DNA from: Anaerolineae bacterium
GTDB lineage: Bacteria > Chloroflexota > Anaerolineae > Aggregatilineales > UBA2796
NCBI GenBank assembly: GCA_019637555.1
Contig: JAHBVK010000050.1
Span: 1 to 46,818 of the forward strand
Direction of reading: 5' to 3'
Length of the DNA stretch: 46,818 bases
The position numbers were made by a program, and so were the translations under genes. How positions within the stretch are numbered: the first letter of the stretch is position 1; every line of letters begins with the position of its first letter. The notes under the pieces were generated by a model, which ran no database searches, was not told the DNA's origin, and worked only from the letters and a program-made list of their open reading frames with translations. Shown piece after piece: positions 1-9,409 of this stretch.

Positions 1-321
1 CGTAGAGCTAAAGCACTTGAGTATGGTGAATATCTGGAGAAAATCGTTGACTTGACTAAGCAGGTCAACAACCCACTGCAAAGTCCAGCGTATCCGAGTT
101 CAATTAATACACGCGCCAAGCAAGCACTATTCGATAATTTAGGTAACAACGAGCAACTGGCAATTGTTTTGGACGCTGAGATTCAACGAACTAAAAAAGA
201 TGGTTGGCGAGGCAATAGGTTTAAGGAAAAAGAAGTTCTGATTGCCATTCGCAAACACATTGCTGACGATATACTTGCCGGACAAGTTTTTGAGCTAGTC
301 AAGAATCAGGCTGAGTATTGA
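1..321 (+). CDS. hsdR: Type I restriction enzyme R subunit, C-terminal end (partial)
   Basis: The frame is open from the first base, so this is the last 106 codons of a gene that begins outside the window. The fragment has the look of the C-terminal helical tail of HsdR: a Tyr-Pro step, then the element DGWRGNRFKEKEV and the terminal LVKNQAEY, typical of type I R subunits. HsdR is the DNA-translocating, cleaving subunit and needs HsdM and HsdS, which would lie upstream and cannot be seen. The stop is 2 bases before the next ATG, suggesting one transcript. The stretch is AT-richer than most of the window, as is common for horizontally acquired defence loci. The family call rests on recognised tail motifs only; the helicase and nuclease domains are not visible. 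Confidence 0.82.
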   Translation, partial: RRAKALEYGEYLEKIVDLTKQVNNPLQSPAYPSSINTRAKQALFDNLGNNEQLAIVLDAEIQRTKKDGWRGNRFKEKEVLIAIRKHIADDILAGQVFELVKNQAEY

Positions 322-323
322 CG

Positions 324-1040
324 ATGCACCAGATTGTTGTGAATGGATTAGTTGTAGATGTAGTGCGTAAAGATATTAAGAATCTGCATCTCGCCGTGTA
401 TCCTCCTGATGGGCGAGTTCGGGTGGCTGCTCCGCATCTAGTTAACGATGACGCTGTGCGTTTGGCGGTCATTTCTAAACTGGCATGGGTCAAGCGTCAA
501 CAAGCTAAATATGCTGGACAAGAACGCCAGTCTGTACGCGAGTACGTGTCAGGCGAAAGTCATTATTTTCAGGGCAGACGCTACTTGCTGAATGTAATTT
601 ATCATGATGCGCCCCCCAAAGTATTGATTCGCACTAACACCAAGATAGATTTATATGTTCGCTCCGGTAGCGATAGAGATCAACGAGAGCGCGTAATGAT
701 GACATGGTACCGCCGTCAACTAAGAAGTGTTGCTGCTCCTTTAATCGCCAAGTGGGAGGATGTGCTTGGCGTCAAAGTTATGGATTGGGGTATCAAGCGA
801 ATGAATACAAAGTGGGGTACATGTAGCATTGACGCACAGCGAATTTGGTTAAATCTTGAACTGGCAAAGAAACCTGTTCATTGTCTTGAATATGTTGTTG
901 TGCATGAAATGGTACATTTTCTGGAAAGGCACCATAACGACAGATTTAGAGACTTTCTGGATAAATATCTACCATCGTGGCGATTATTGCGCGACGAACT
1001 AAATAAGCAGCCGTTAGGTGTGCCTGATTTATATCTTTGA
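324..1040 (+). CDS. YgjP/DUF45-type M48-like zinc metallopeptidase
   Basis: 238 aa. A TKWGTCS segment followed by an HEMVH motif near residues 194-198 and a downstream ERHHNDRF segment match the YgjP-like (DUF45) metallopeptidase family, where HExxH and a later His bind zinc. No signal peptide or membrane segment is seen, so it should be cytoplasmic. The ATG at 324 is used; an in-frame TTG at 318 overlaps the hsdR stop and is less likely. It lies 2 bp behind hsdR. Proteins of this family are often encoded inside type I restriction-modification loci, and this context fits; their role there is not well established. The low GC matches the hsdR tail rather than the genes further right. Confidence 0.85.
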   Translation: MHQIVVNGLVVDVVRKDIKNLHLAVYPPDGRVRVAAPHLVNDDAVRLAVISKLAWVKRQQAKYAGQERQSVREYVSGESHYFQGRRYLLNVIYHDAPPKVLIRTNTKIDLYVRSGSDRDQRERVMMTWYRRQLRSVAAPLIAKWEDVLGVKVMDWGIKRMNTKWGTCSIDAQRIWLNLELAKKPVHCLEYVVVHEMVHFLERHHNDRFRDFLDKYLPSWRLLRDELNKQPLGVPDLYL

Positions 1041-1068
1041 TTTTCGTAATGATGCGAGAATTTTAATC

Positions 1069-1410
1069 ATGGGCAATTCACGTACAATCACCGATCTACA
1101 AGCGATAATTGAAGAAATCAAACATTTGGTTAGCCATCCACGTATTCAGCAGAAAACATGGGTTGCCAAAGGTAAAGTGTGGTTGCTTACCCTTGCTCAT
1201 GCGGTTGAAGAATTACAGCAAGGCGCTAATCAGCAGGATAATGCGACGGAATCATTGCAATCTGTACTGGCTGTATTGGAGCGAGGCGGTTTGAAGATCG
1301 AAAAGCGCAATACAACACATTGGGGATATCGGTGGCATAATGGCGAGTTAAAAGGCGCTTATGCCACCCGTGCTGAGGCTATTGAAGCTGCATTGCGCGA
1401 TAGAAAGTAA
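1069..1410 (+). CDS. Small unknown protein at the end of the restriction locus
   Basis: 113 aa. I do not recognise the family. The N-terminal half is predicted helical and the C-terminal part reads THWGYRWHNGELKGAYATRAEAIEAAL, a compact beta-beta-helix look. No signal peptide, membrane segment or catalytic motif is evident. The ATG at 1069 is preferred over a GTG at 1018 that would overlap the peptidase gene by 23 bp. It lies 28 bp after the peptidase, on the same strand and with similar AT-rich composition, so it was probably acquired and is probably transcribed with it. A role as an accessory to the restriction locus is a guess from position only. Confidence 0.65.
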   Translation: MGNSRTITDLQAIIEEIKHLVSHPRIQQKTWVAKGKVWLLTLAHAVEELQQGANQQDNATESLQSVLAVLERGGLKIEKRNTTHWGYRWHNGELKGAYATRAEAIEAALRDRK

Positions 1411-1865
1411 GTGCGCTCACTTAGGCAGTTGCTTGCAGCAATGCACGGATTTTTTCTGAATACTCGTTGGCTGTGAATAGCAGCATTCTGCCAACACTGC
1501 CCCGATGCCCGTCGGCTCCGCACAAGGTTTGTACTCGAAATGCCAGATTGGGTTATCCAGTCTGGCATTTTGCTTTATTTGCCACTCTCAGCATATCTTT
1601 TTGTGTGAATAACAGGTTGCCGCGCTTTACAGCCGCCTGAACTTTCTTCTCAGGGCAACTTTCCATACCCCGACAGCCTACTAGCTTCCAACTACAGCAG
1701 CGCCTATGCCACAGGCGTAAATTTGGTCTTTTTTTATGGCAATTGACCTAACCTATAAGCAGAACATGTGAGGCAACTTCCTCTAGGCTACAACTGTACG
1801 ACTGTGCTCACTTCATTTGCCCTTTCTTAAATGCGTTTTATTTGCAGTGTTACGAGGTAAATGTG
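1411..1865. other. Long intergenic region after the restriction locus
   Basis: About 455 bases without a convincing gene. A hairpin at 1538-1570 is listed separately. On the minus strand between about 1429 and 1555 a short open frame ends in ...EYSEKIRALLQATA-stop, which looks like a protein C-terminus but has an in-frame stop just upstream and no good start, so it may be a gene remnant. A GAGG at 1854-1857 is the ribosome binding site of the next gene. I see no tRNA. Confidence 0.5.
1538..1570. terminator. Stem-loop, probable terminator
   Basis: Perfect 10-bp inverted repeat: AAATGCCAGA at 1538-1547 and TCTGGCATTT at 1561-1570, loop 13 nt, followed on the plus strand by TGCTTTATTT. It sits about 130 bp beyond the last restriction-locus gene. 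The T-rich tail is loose, so termination is likely but not certain. Confidence 0.5.
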
Positions 1866-3032
1866 ATGAGAAGATGGTTGTATGTTGGACTGAGCTTGCT
1901 ATTGCTCATTAGTTTCATCCAAGTAAATCAGGCTGCTCTGGCGCAGGGAGAGGAAACTAGCGAACAGGCTGTAATCACCTCGCCTCTGCCAGTGAGCGAG
2001 TTGTTCGGTGCAACAGTGGTTCGGGGTACTGCCAACGTCCCCGAAATGGCATATTACTATCTCGAGCTGTTGCCATTGAATCCCGACTTTACCATGCCTC
2101 AGGACACTCCTTGGATTCCAGTCACAACGGCGGTAAAGAATGCTGTAGAGAACGGCACACTAACCACTATAGATACGACAACTGTTGAAGATGGACTGTA
2201 TGCCCTGCGCTTAACAGTGACAACTGGCACTGGACGTTACTTTTATAATGTGGTCGCTCCATTGCGCGTGAACAATGCGCGTTATTCAGAGCTTGTTGAC
2301 CAGATCAAAAGTCAGCTTCAGGGCGATGGGTTGGCAACCGCAACGGCGCTGCCGACGCTAACCATTACGCCCGTACCTCCAACTTCGCAGCCTTCAACGA
2401 CGCCGGATTCTACACCGCGCGTCACGGTGATCGACACGATTAGCGCCGCCAATGTTCGCCAGTGCGACATAGCTGATAACAGCCAATGTCCGGTGGTCGG
2501 CTATCTTCGTCGGGGACAAACCGCACAGGTGCTGGCAGTAAGTAATAACACTAGTGGCTGGTTCCAGATCGTCCTTCCGACGGGGCTGGTAGGGTGGATA
2601 GCGCCCTCAATCGTGATCGCTAGCGGCGATATCAATGCCGTGCCACGAATTGCGCCGCCAGCACCGATTATCCCTCAGCCTACAGCCACTCCCATAGCGT
2701 TCCCCAGAGTAATTCCTAATGGCATGGCGATTGAAGGCGGTAGTGCTGTTTGTGGCACACCATTCAACGTCCTCATAAATATAGCCAATCTTGGAACTAT
2801 CGTTTCTGCGCCGGGAACTCTCTCCTTGCAGGATGTGTATCCAGTTTCAGGTGATGTGAATGCCAGCGCGTCGGTTAACTATCCCTCTCTCAATCCGGGA
2901 CAGAACTATGTAGTACGTGTGCAGTTTACCGTAACAGCGTACTACAATGTGGAACATGAGCTGCGTGCTCGCACCAACAACCAGCAGTTTACTATTCGCT
3001 ATACACTGGCGCAGGGTAACTGCAACCGCTGA
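1866..3032 (+). CDS. Exported protein with bacterial SH3-like domain
   Basis: 388 aa. The N-terminus MRRWLYVGLSLLLLISF is a typical signal peptide, so the protein is exported or anchored outside. Residues of about 30-145 form an unassigned beta-rich domain. A Thr/Pro-rich linker follows. Next comes an SH3b-like domain at about 190-265 (ISAANVRQC...VVGYLRRGQTAQVLAVS...GWFQIVLPTGLVGWI), and after a second Pro-rich linker a C-terminal beta domain with two cysteines. SH3b domains usually bind cell-wall or surface polymers. The ATG at 1866 has GAGG 8 nt upstream; an earlier in-frame start at 1842 lacks one. It appears to be monocistronic, with a strong inverted repeat after it. The exact function is unknown. 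Confidence 0.8.
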   Translation: MRRWLYVGLSLLLLISFIQVNQAALAQGEETSEQAVITSPLPVSELFGATVVRGTANVPEMAYYYLELLPLNPDFTMPQDTPWIPVTTAVKNAVENGTLTTIDTTTVEDGLYALRLTVTTGTGRYFYNVVAPLRVNNARYSELVDQIKSQLQGDGLATATALPTLTITPVPPTSQPSTTPDSTPRVTVIDTISAANVRQCDIADNSQCPVVGYLRRGQTAQVLAVSNNTSGWFQIVLPTGLVGWIAPSIVIASGDINAVPRIAPPAPIIPQPTATPIAFPRVIPNGMAIEGGSAVCGTPFNVLINIANLGTIVSAPGTLSLQDVYPVSGDVNASASVNYPSLNPGQNYVVRVQFTVTAYYNVEHELRARTNNQQFTIRYTLAQGNCNR

Positions 3033-3060
3033 TCGCATGAAGCGCGCCTTCTGCTGAGCT

Positions 3061-3112
3061 AGCGTTCGTTCTTCACAACTCTGTGTTGTGTGATCAGTGA
3101 AGGACGAACGCT
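3061..3112. terminator. Long inverted repeat between SH3 protein and DUF421 gene
   Basis: AGCGTTCGTTCTTCAC at 3061-3076 pairs over 16 positions with GTGAAGGACGAACGCT at 3097-3112; the only deviation is a G-U type pair. The loop is 20 nt. The transcript continues with TTTCC but no long U tract, so it may terminate transcription or stabilise the 3' end. Confidence 0.55.
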
Positions 3113-3163
3113 TTCCAATGCATTCACCTGCCTCCTTCGCGTGGAAATTTCGGGAGTTGCTCA

Positions 3164-3724
3164 ATGTTGTTTCAGAGTATGTCTGAAATTGTGCGAACAT
3201 TGCTGGTTGGCACACTAGCATATGCGGGATTGATCCTTCTGGTGAGAATATCGGGCAAACGATCCCTCTCTAAGATGAGCGCTTTTGATCTCGTTGTCAC
3301 AGTGGCACTGGGATCGATATTAGCGACCATTCTGCTAAATGAAGATGTGGCGCTTGCTGAAGGGATGACTGCCGTCGGGCTTTTGCTCTTTTTGCAATAT
3401 GCCATCACCTATCTAGCCGTTCGATCCAAAACAGTAGCTTCACTGGTGAGAGCCGAGCCTACTATGGTGTTTTACGAGGGCGAGTTTCTGTACGACACAA
3501 TGAAGCGCGAACGTCTTATCGTAGACGAAATTGAAGCAGCTATCCGCAAGAGCGGCACGCCGTTGTTAAAGAAGGTGCAAGCTGTCATTTTGGAAACCGA
3601 CGGATCGCTTAGTGTGCTTGCCCAGACTCATGAGCAGCCTACCGTGCTGAATGACATCCGTAACTTCCCCACGCCTAGTGAGAGCAAGCGACGTGATGAA
3701 GCGACGAACATCAAAATTGATTGA
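3164..3724 (+). CDS. DUF421 (YetF-like) membrane protein
   Basis: 186 aa. Two or three hydrophobic segments lie within about residues 12-85, including ISGKRSLSKMSAFDLVVTVALGSILA, the hallmark of the DUF421/YetF family. A soluble C-terminal half follows, carrying the EPTMVFYEGEF and RERLIVDEIEAAIRKSG elements of the family. These are inner-membrane proteins with a small cytoplasmic beta domain; no reaction is established. The ATG at 3164 has GGGAG 7 nt upstream, better than the later Met. The length is somewhat below many family members (about 200-230 aa). It stands alone between a hairpin and a bidirectional terminator. Confidence 0.85.
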   Translation: MLFQSMSEIVRTLLVGTLAYAGLILLVRISGKRSLSKMSAFDLVVTVALGSILATILLNEDVALAEGMTAVGLLLFLQYAITYLAVRSKTVASLVRAEPTMVFYEGEFLYDTMKRERLIVDEIEAAIRKSGTPLLKKVQAVILETDGSLSVLAQTHEQPTVLNDIRNFPTPSESKRRDEATNIKID

Positions 3725-3802
3725 CGTATCTCAACGCCGCGGGGCAAAATGACCTACTTGCTGCGTAGTGGCTGTACCGTGGAATTGCCAATTGCATTTC
3801 TA

Positions 3803-3836
3803 CTAAAGCGTCAGCAATTTCCGGCTGACGCTTTAG
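3803..3836. terminator. Bidirectional terminator between convergent genes
   Basis: A perfect 12-bp stem, CTAAAGCGTCAG at 3803-3814 and CTGACGCTTTAG at 3825-3836, with a 10-nt loop. It lies exactly between the stop of the plus-strand DUF421 gene and the stop of the minus-strand gene at 3851, with A/T-ended arms, as expected of a shared terminator. Confidence 0.75.
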
Positions 3837-3850
3837 ATTCTCATTCCGAA

Positions 3851-4705
3851 TTATGGCGTGGGAGTTGGGGGTGCAGCCGGAATCGCACCGCCACCACCGG
3901 GCGGCGTGATCGTTGGCGGACGCTCGGTGATGCGCACATTGACGATGCAAAAAGCTCGCAGCGCCGCCGCGCTATCGAATACCGCTAGCCGGAAACGGTA
4001 AATCCCCGGTTGGATGCCTGCCAATGCCACCTGTCCCAGTATTCCCTGCTGCACCATTGGCGACGTTCCTACCGCGCCGATAGGTGCGAACTGCCCACCA
4101 GTAGAATCGCCCGCAATCTCAAACTTATAAGAGGAAAAACTGTCGATGGTCGCCTGACCGATTACCGTGACCGAGTCAAATAACACTTGTCCGTTAGCCG
4201 GGACAAGCAGTTTTGCCTGATCGGTGTCGCAGCCTTCCACCGTACCGAGATCCGGCTCAATGGTGCCTACCGGAGTCGGGGAATCTTCCGGCGTCAGTAG
4301 CAGCACAGGACCGCCGCTGCCTGCCATCGCTTGCGCGGTGACCGTAGCGAACATATCATCCACTTCTGCGCCACTGCCGCCCGGCGTAGACGTTTGGAAC
4401 GTCTCAGGTGCTTGATCGCCGCTAGTAGCTACCACACCACTGGCGCTGAGAGCATCACTGCGTACCGTCGGCGCGACCACATAAGTGATGGCAAAGACCG
4501 CCAGAGCCACTTCGATCATGCCGATGCCCCACGTCAGCGCAGAGGACTGCTGACTACGCGCCATCTCACGCTCCAGCTCGAACTCCGCCGCCCGCAGCCG
4601 CCCGTTAGCGATCAGCCAGCGGCGCAGCGAGAGCAGTAGTACCGCACCGCAGACGAGGTACAGCCCCAGAGAGGCGCGTTCGATCAGGTAGATCAACTCG
4701 GTCAT
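3851..4705 (-). CDS. Membrane-anchored protein with extracytoplasmic beta domain, function unknown
   Basis: 284 aa. Two membrane segments are seen, residues about 7-27 (ASLGLYLVCGAVLLLSL) and about 58-80 (WGIGMIEVALAVFAITYVVA), separated by a charged 30-residue loop. A low-complexity Ser/Thr/Pro stretch follows, then a C-terminal domain from about 160 that resembles an Ig-like or carbohydrate-binding sandwich (PANGQVLFDSVTVIGQAT...YRFRLAVFD), ending in a Gly/Pro-rich tail. I cannot name a family. It is the last gene of a long minus-strand run, starting 9 bp after the threonine aldolase stop and ending at a strong terminator. A surface or envelope role is inferred. Confidence 0.75.
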   Translation of the reverse strand: MTELIYLIERASLGLYLVCGAVLLLSLRRWLIANGRLRAAEFELEREMARSQQSSALTWGIGMIEVALAVFAITYVVAPTVRSDALSASGVVATSGDQAPETFQTSTPGGSGAEVDDMFATVTAQAMAGSGGPVLLLTPEDSPTPVGTIEPDLGTVEGCDTDQAKLLVPANGQVLFDSVTVIGQATIDSFSSYKFEIAGDSTGGQFAPIGAVGTSPMVQQGILGQVALAGIQPGIYRFRLAVFDSAAALRAFCIVNVRITERPPTITPPGGGGAIPAAPPTPTP

Positions 4706-4714
4706 GGCGTCAGC

Positions 4715-5752
4715 TTAACCCGGCACTTGTTCGCGCAGCGCCTGCTTGATTGCCGCAACGAAGGCATTCACATCTGATTCCGTCGTGTCGAACGAGGTCA
4801 TCCAGCGCACTTCGTTGGTCGATTCGTCCCACACGTAGAACGGAAACTGCTCTTGCAGCGGCTTGGTGATCGCTGGCGGGATGATGGCGAAAATGCCGTT
4901 GGCGTCCACCGTTGCCGTGAACTTGATCTCTGGAATCTCGCGCAGTTGCTCCACCAACCGCGCCGCCATCCGATTGGCGTGCTGTGCATTCTTGCGCCAC
5001 AAGTCATCGGTCAGCAGCGCCTCGAACTGTGCCGCCACGAAACGCATCTTGGAGGCAAGCTGCATTGATTGTTTCCGCACGAAAGCGGCATCCCGCGCCA
5101 GCGCCGGATTGAAGAAGATCACCGCCTCGCCGTACATCAAGCCATTCTTGGTGCCACCGAAAGACATCACATCGACTCCGGCATCGCGGGTGCAGGCACG
5201 CAGATCGAGGTTCAGCGCCGCCGCTGCGTTGGAGATGCGCGCGCCATCCATGTGCAGCAGCAGACCGTACTCGTGTGCCAGATCAGCGATCTCGCGGATT
5301 TCCGCGATACTGTAGACCGTGCCCAACTCGGTCACCTGCGAGATCGAGATCACTCTGGGCTGCGGATGGTGCGGATCGCCAAATCCGTGCAGATGCTTGC
5401 GGATGCCCTCTACGGTGATCTTGCCACGCGTGTGCGGAACAGGGAGCAGTTTGCAGCCGATCAGTTTTTCCGGCGCGTTGCATTCATCGGTGTAAATGTG
5501 AGCGCCATCGGAGCAGATCACCGCTTCGTGCGAGCGCGTGACGGTGGATAAGCCGACCACATTAGCGCCTGTGCCGCCATAGACATAATACACAGCGATG
5601 TCATCGCCCAGCAACTGCTTAAACTTGGCGGTGGCACGCTCGGTGAAAGCATCATTGCCATAGCCAAGCGCATGTTGATCATTGGCACGCTGCATCGCTT
5701 CAAAGACGGCGGGATGAACACCGGAATTATTATCGCTGGCAAAACTACGCAA
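4715..5752 (-). CDS. ltaE: Low-specificity L-threonine aldolase
   Basis: 345 aa, normal family length. PLP enzyme that cleaves L-threonine or allo-threonine to glycine and acetaldehyde. Visible hallmarks are the N-terminal SDNNSGVHPAV, HIYTDECNAPEKLIGCKL, the MDGARISNAAAAL block, and SFGGTKNG with the expected Schiff-base lysine near residue 203. I choose a TTG start at 5752: it is preceded by GGAG at 7 nt, lies 4 bp after the cmk stop and gives the usual N-terminus. A longer frame to 5827 would overlap cmk by 71 bp. Because the GGAG lies inside the last codons of cmk, translation is probably coupled. Other beta-eliminating lyases of the same fold are the only alternative. Confidence 0.9.
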   Translation of the reverse strand: MRSFASDNNSGVHPAVFEAMQRANDQHALGYGNDAFTERATAKFKQLLGDDIAVYYVYGGTGANVVGLSTVTRSHEAVICSDGAHIYTDECNAPEKLIGCKLLPVPHTRGKITVEGIRKHLHGFGDPHHPQPRVISISQVTELGTVYSIAEIREIADLAHEYGLLLHMDGARISNAAAALNLDLRACTRDAGVDVMSFGGTKNGLMYGEAVIFFNPALARDAAFVRKQSMQLASKMRFVAAQFEALLTDDLWRKNAQHANRMAARLVEQLREIPEIKFTATVDANGIFAIIPPAITKPLQEQFPFYVWDESTNEVRWMTSFDTTESDVNAFVAAIKQALREQVPG

Positions 5753-5756
5753 TCCG

Positions 5757-6464
5757 TTACTCCACTTCTGTGTTAGGCTGTGTACGCGGCTGCCACGCGG
5801 CAACCAACTGCTTGATCTTGCTGACAACGCCCTCGATGTCTAGGTCGTCAGTATCCAGATAGACTGCATCTTCAGGGCGGCGTAAAGGCGCTACGCTGCG
5901 CTGGCTGTCGATACTATCGCGTTCTTTCAGGTTAGCGAGGATCGCTGCGTAATCAGCGGGCTGTCCGGTTGCCTGCCGCTGCTTGACTCTACGTCCCGCC
6001 CGCACTTCCGGCGAAGCGTCCAGATAAATCTTGAGATCGGCATCTGGCAGTACCACCGTACCAATATCGCGCCCTGCCATAATCACTTTGCCGCGCTTTG
6101 CCAGTTGGCGATATTTCTCGTTCAGCACCTCGCGCACTTTCGGCATGGCGGATACTTGCGAGACGCACGCCTCCACTTCGACGCTGCGGACGGCAGAGGT
6201 GACATCTTCGCCATTCAGCCAGATGGTGTACACATCGTCATCGTAGCGATCTTTGCTGATGTCGAAGTTAGATCGCTTTGCCAGTTCCACGATCTGCGCT
6301 TCATCAGCCTCTACGCTAATGCGGATCGCCGCTAGTGTCACTGCACGGTAAAACGCGCCTGTATCCACGAATAAATAACCGAGTTCACGCGCTAAAGCGG
6401 AACACACGCTGCTCTTGCCAGAACCTGCTGGACCGTCGATGGTGATGATGTTGGGCAGGGTCAT
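5757..6464 (-). CDS. cmk: Cytidylate kinase
   Basis: 235 aa. Phosphorylates CMP and dCMP with ATP. The P-loop GPAGSGKSS is at residues 11-19, followed by DTGAFYRA (family DTGxxYR), the GRDIGTVV block and the RDSIDSQR signature of nucleotide binding near the C-terminus. Length is standard. The ATG at 6464 overlaps the stop of the upstream zinc-ribbon gene by 4 bases (ATGA), indicating coupled translation. The next gene, ltaE, starts 4 bp after its stop. It is an essential housekeeping gene within an operon containing two proteins of unknown function. Confidence 0.96.
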   Translation of the reverse strand: MTLPNIITIDGPAGSGKSSVCSALARELGYLFVDTGAFYRAVTLAAIRISVEADEAQIVELAKRSNFDISKDRYDDDVYTIWLNGEDVTSAVRSVEVEACVSQVSAMPKVREVLNEKYRQLAKRGKVIMAGRDIGTVVLPDADLKIYLDASPEVRAGRRVKQRQATGQPADYAAILANLKERDSIDSQRSVAPLRRPEDAVYLDTDDLDIEGVVSKIKQLVAAWQPRTQPNTEVE

Positions 6465-6691
6465 AGTCGTCTGCGCTCATCCTTGTCTTGCTCCTCAAAA
6501 ATACTATGTGCTTGGCGCAGAAGAAGTTCCTGATGCGCTGCCCACAGATCGTCATCAATTTTATCAAGGCAGGCGTTATCTGTGCAGCAGAATCGCTGAC
6601 CGCAGTTGGGACACCAATCCTTGCTGCAATGATTCAGCAGGATCGGTGTCCCGCAGTTGGGGCAGTGGATCGTAGCGTCGGACTGCTTCAC
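6461..6691 (-). CDS. Small zinc-ribbon protein upstream of cmk
   Basis: 76 aa. Two CxxC pairs (CPNCGTPI and CPNCGQRFC) plus extra cysteines (LNHCSKDW, CTDNACL) point to zinc binding, followed by a charged helical tail (HQELLLRQAHSIFEEQDKDERRR). I choose a GTG start at 6691, which overlaps the preceding gene's stop as GTGA and has GGAG 11 nt upstream; an ATG at 6724 would overlap by 37 bp. The stop overlaps the cmk start. The preceding gene also ends in a zinc ribbon, so the two may work together. Function unknown. Confidence 0.7.
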   Translation of the reverse strand: MKQSDATIHCPNCGTPILLNHCSKDWCPNCGQRFCCTDNACLDKIDDDLWAAHQELLLRQAHSIFEEQDKDERRRL

Positions 6692-7200
6692 GAAAGGAAG
6701 AACTCCGTACCGCAGAAGCGACATTTCGCTACGCCCTTACCCGCCAGCGTAATCTCGCCGCCGCAGTTGGGGCATTTGGTCATCTCGCGCAGTTTGCTCG
6801 CCTCGCTGGAATAGAGCACGCCCTTATCCCAGTTGATGTAGCCGCTGAACACGCCGAGTCCCACCAGCGCGTAGATCATGTCGCGCAGTTTTTCCTGCGG
6901 TATCTGCATCTCAATCGCCACATCAGCGATAGGCACAGAGCCGCGACTAAGTACCGTGTTGAGCAATTGGCGCTGCTTTGCCGCTTCCGCCGCCTGATTC
7001 GATTCCTGTTTGCCCATCGTGGTCAAGTAGATGCCGCCACCGACCAGCGGCGCGACGATCACTAGCAGCGCGATGCCCAGTCCGAGGATGCGGGCGGAAG
7101 GTTCCAAACCTTCGTTGGTGAACAGCCACACCGCCGCCACCACGCCGATCACTAGTCCGATCACGATCAGGAGTATGCCGACCAATCGACTTGAGTTCAT
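6688..7200 (-). CDS. Membrane protein with winged-helix-like domain and zinc ribbon
   Basis: 170 aa. Two membrane helices at about residues 7-27 and 38-62 are followed by a cytoplasmic region. This has a predicted PCI-like or winged-helix fold (TVLSRGSVPIADVAIEMQIPQEKLRDMIYALVGLGVFSGYINW, about 83-126) and a C-terminal zinc ribbon (CPNCGG...CRFCG, about 142-164). The helix-turn-helix part resembles protein-interaction winged helices rather than a DNA-binding regulator, but DNA binding cannot be excluded. It is directly coupled to the next gene by a 4-base overlap. I know of no established function for this arrangement. Confidence 0.75.
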   Translation of the reverse strand: MNSSRLVGILLIVIGLVIGVVAAVWLFTNEGLEPSARILGLGIALLVIVAPLVGGGIYLTTMGKQESNQAAEAAKQRQLLNTVLSRGSVPIADVAIEMQIPQEKLRDMIYALVGLGVFSGYINWDKGVLYSSEASKLREMTKCPNCGGEITLAGKGVAKCRFCGTEFFLS

Positions 7201-7241
7201 GGATGTTTGTCCCTGTTGAGAATCACCATATCTAAGTGATT

Positions 7242-7333
7242 GGGTGGGTTACAAACCCACCCCCACAATTCATCGTAAACTGATCGCGTCTGTATTTTAC
7301 GCAATCGTAGGGGTAGGTTTCCAAACCTACCCC
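7242..7333. repeat. Pair of palindromes with GTT..AAC cores
   Basis: Palindrome 1 is GGGTGGGTT-ACA-AACCCACCC (7242-7262). Palindrome 2 has 11-bp arms, GGGGTAGGTTT at 7310-7320 and AAACCTACCCC at 7323-7333, with a 2-nt loop. The 47-nt spacer contains a weaker CGTAAA...TTTACG pair. Located between the DUF2207 stop and the next minus-strand start, so the pair may act as a transcript end or be a dispersed palindromic repeat. Confidence 0.75.
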
Positions 7334-7350
7334 ATAATCTTCTGTGTCGA

Positions 7351-9270
<1,920 letters not shown>

Positions 9271-9409
9271 AGATCCTCCAGTGACTAGATGATTGCCATA
9301 ATTAGCACACTGTTTTCTATTTTAACCTCGTTTCGGATCACCAATCATCCTCAATCTATGGGGGTAGCGATTTACTTAATTGCTACTCAGGTAGACATCT
9401 GACAAGCGG

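Noticed and set aside
4715..5827. Longer N-terminus for the threonine aldolase
   Set aside because: It would overlap cmk by 71 bp and add residues not typical of the family; the TTG at 5752 has a well-placed GGAG.
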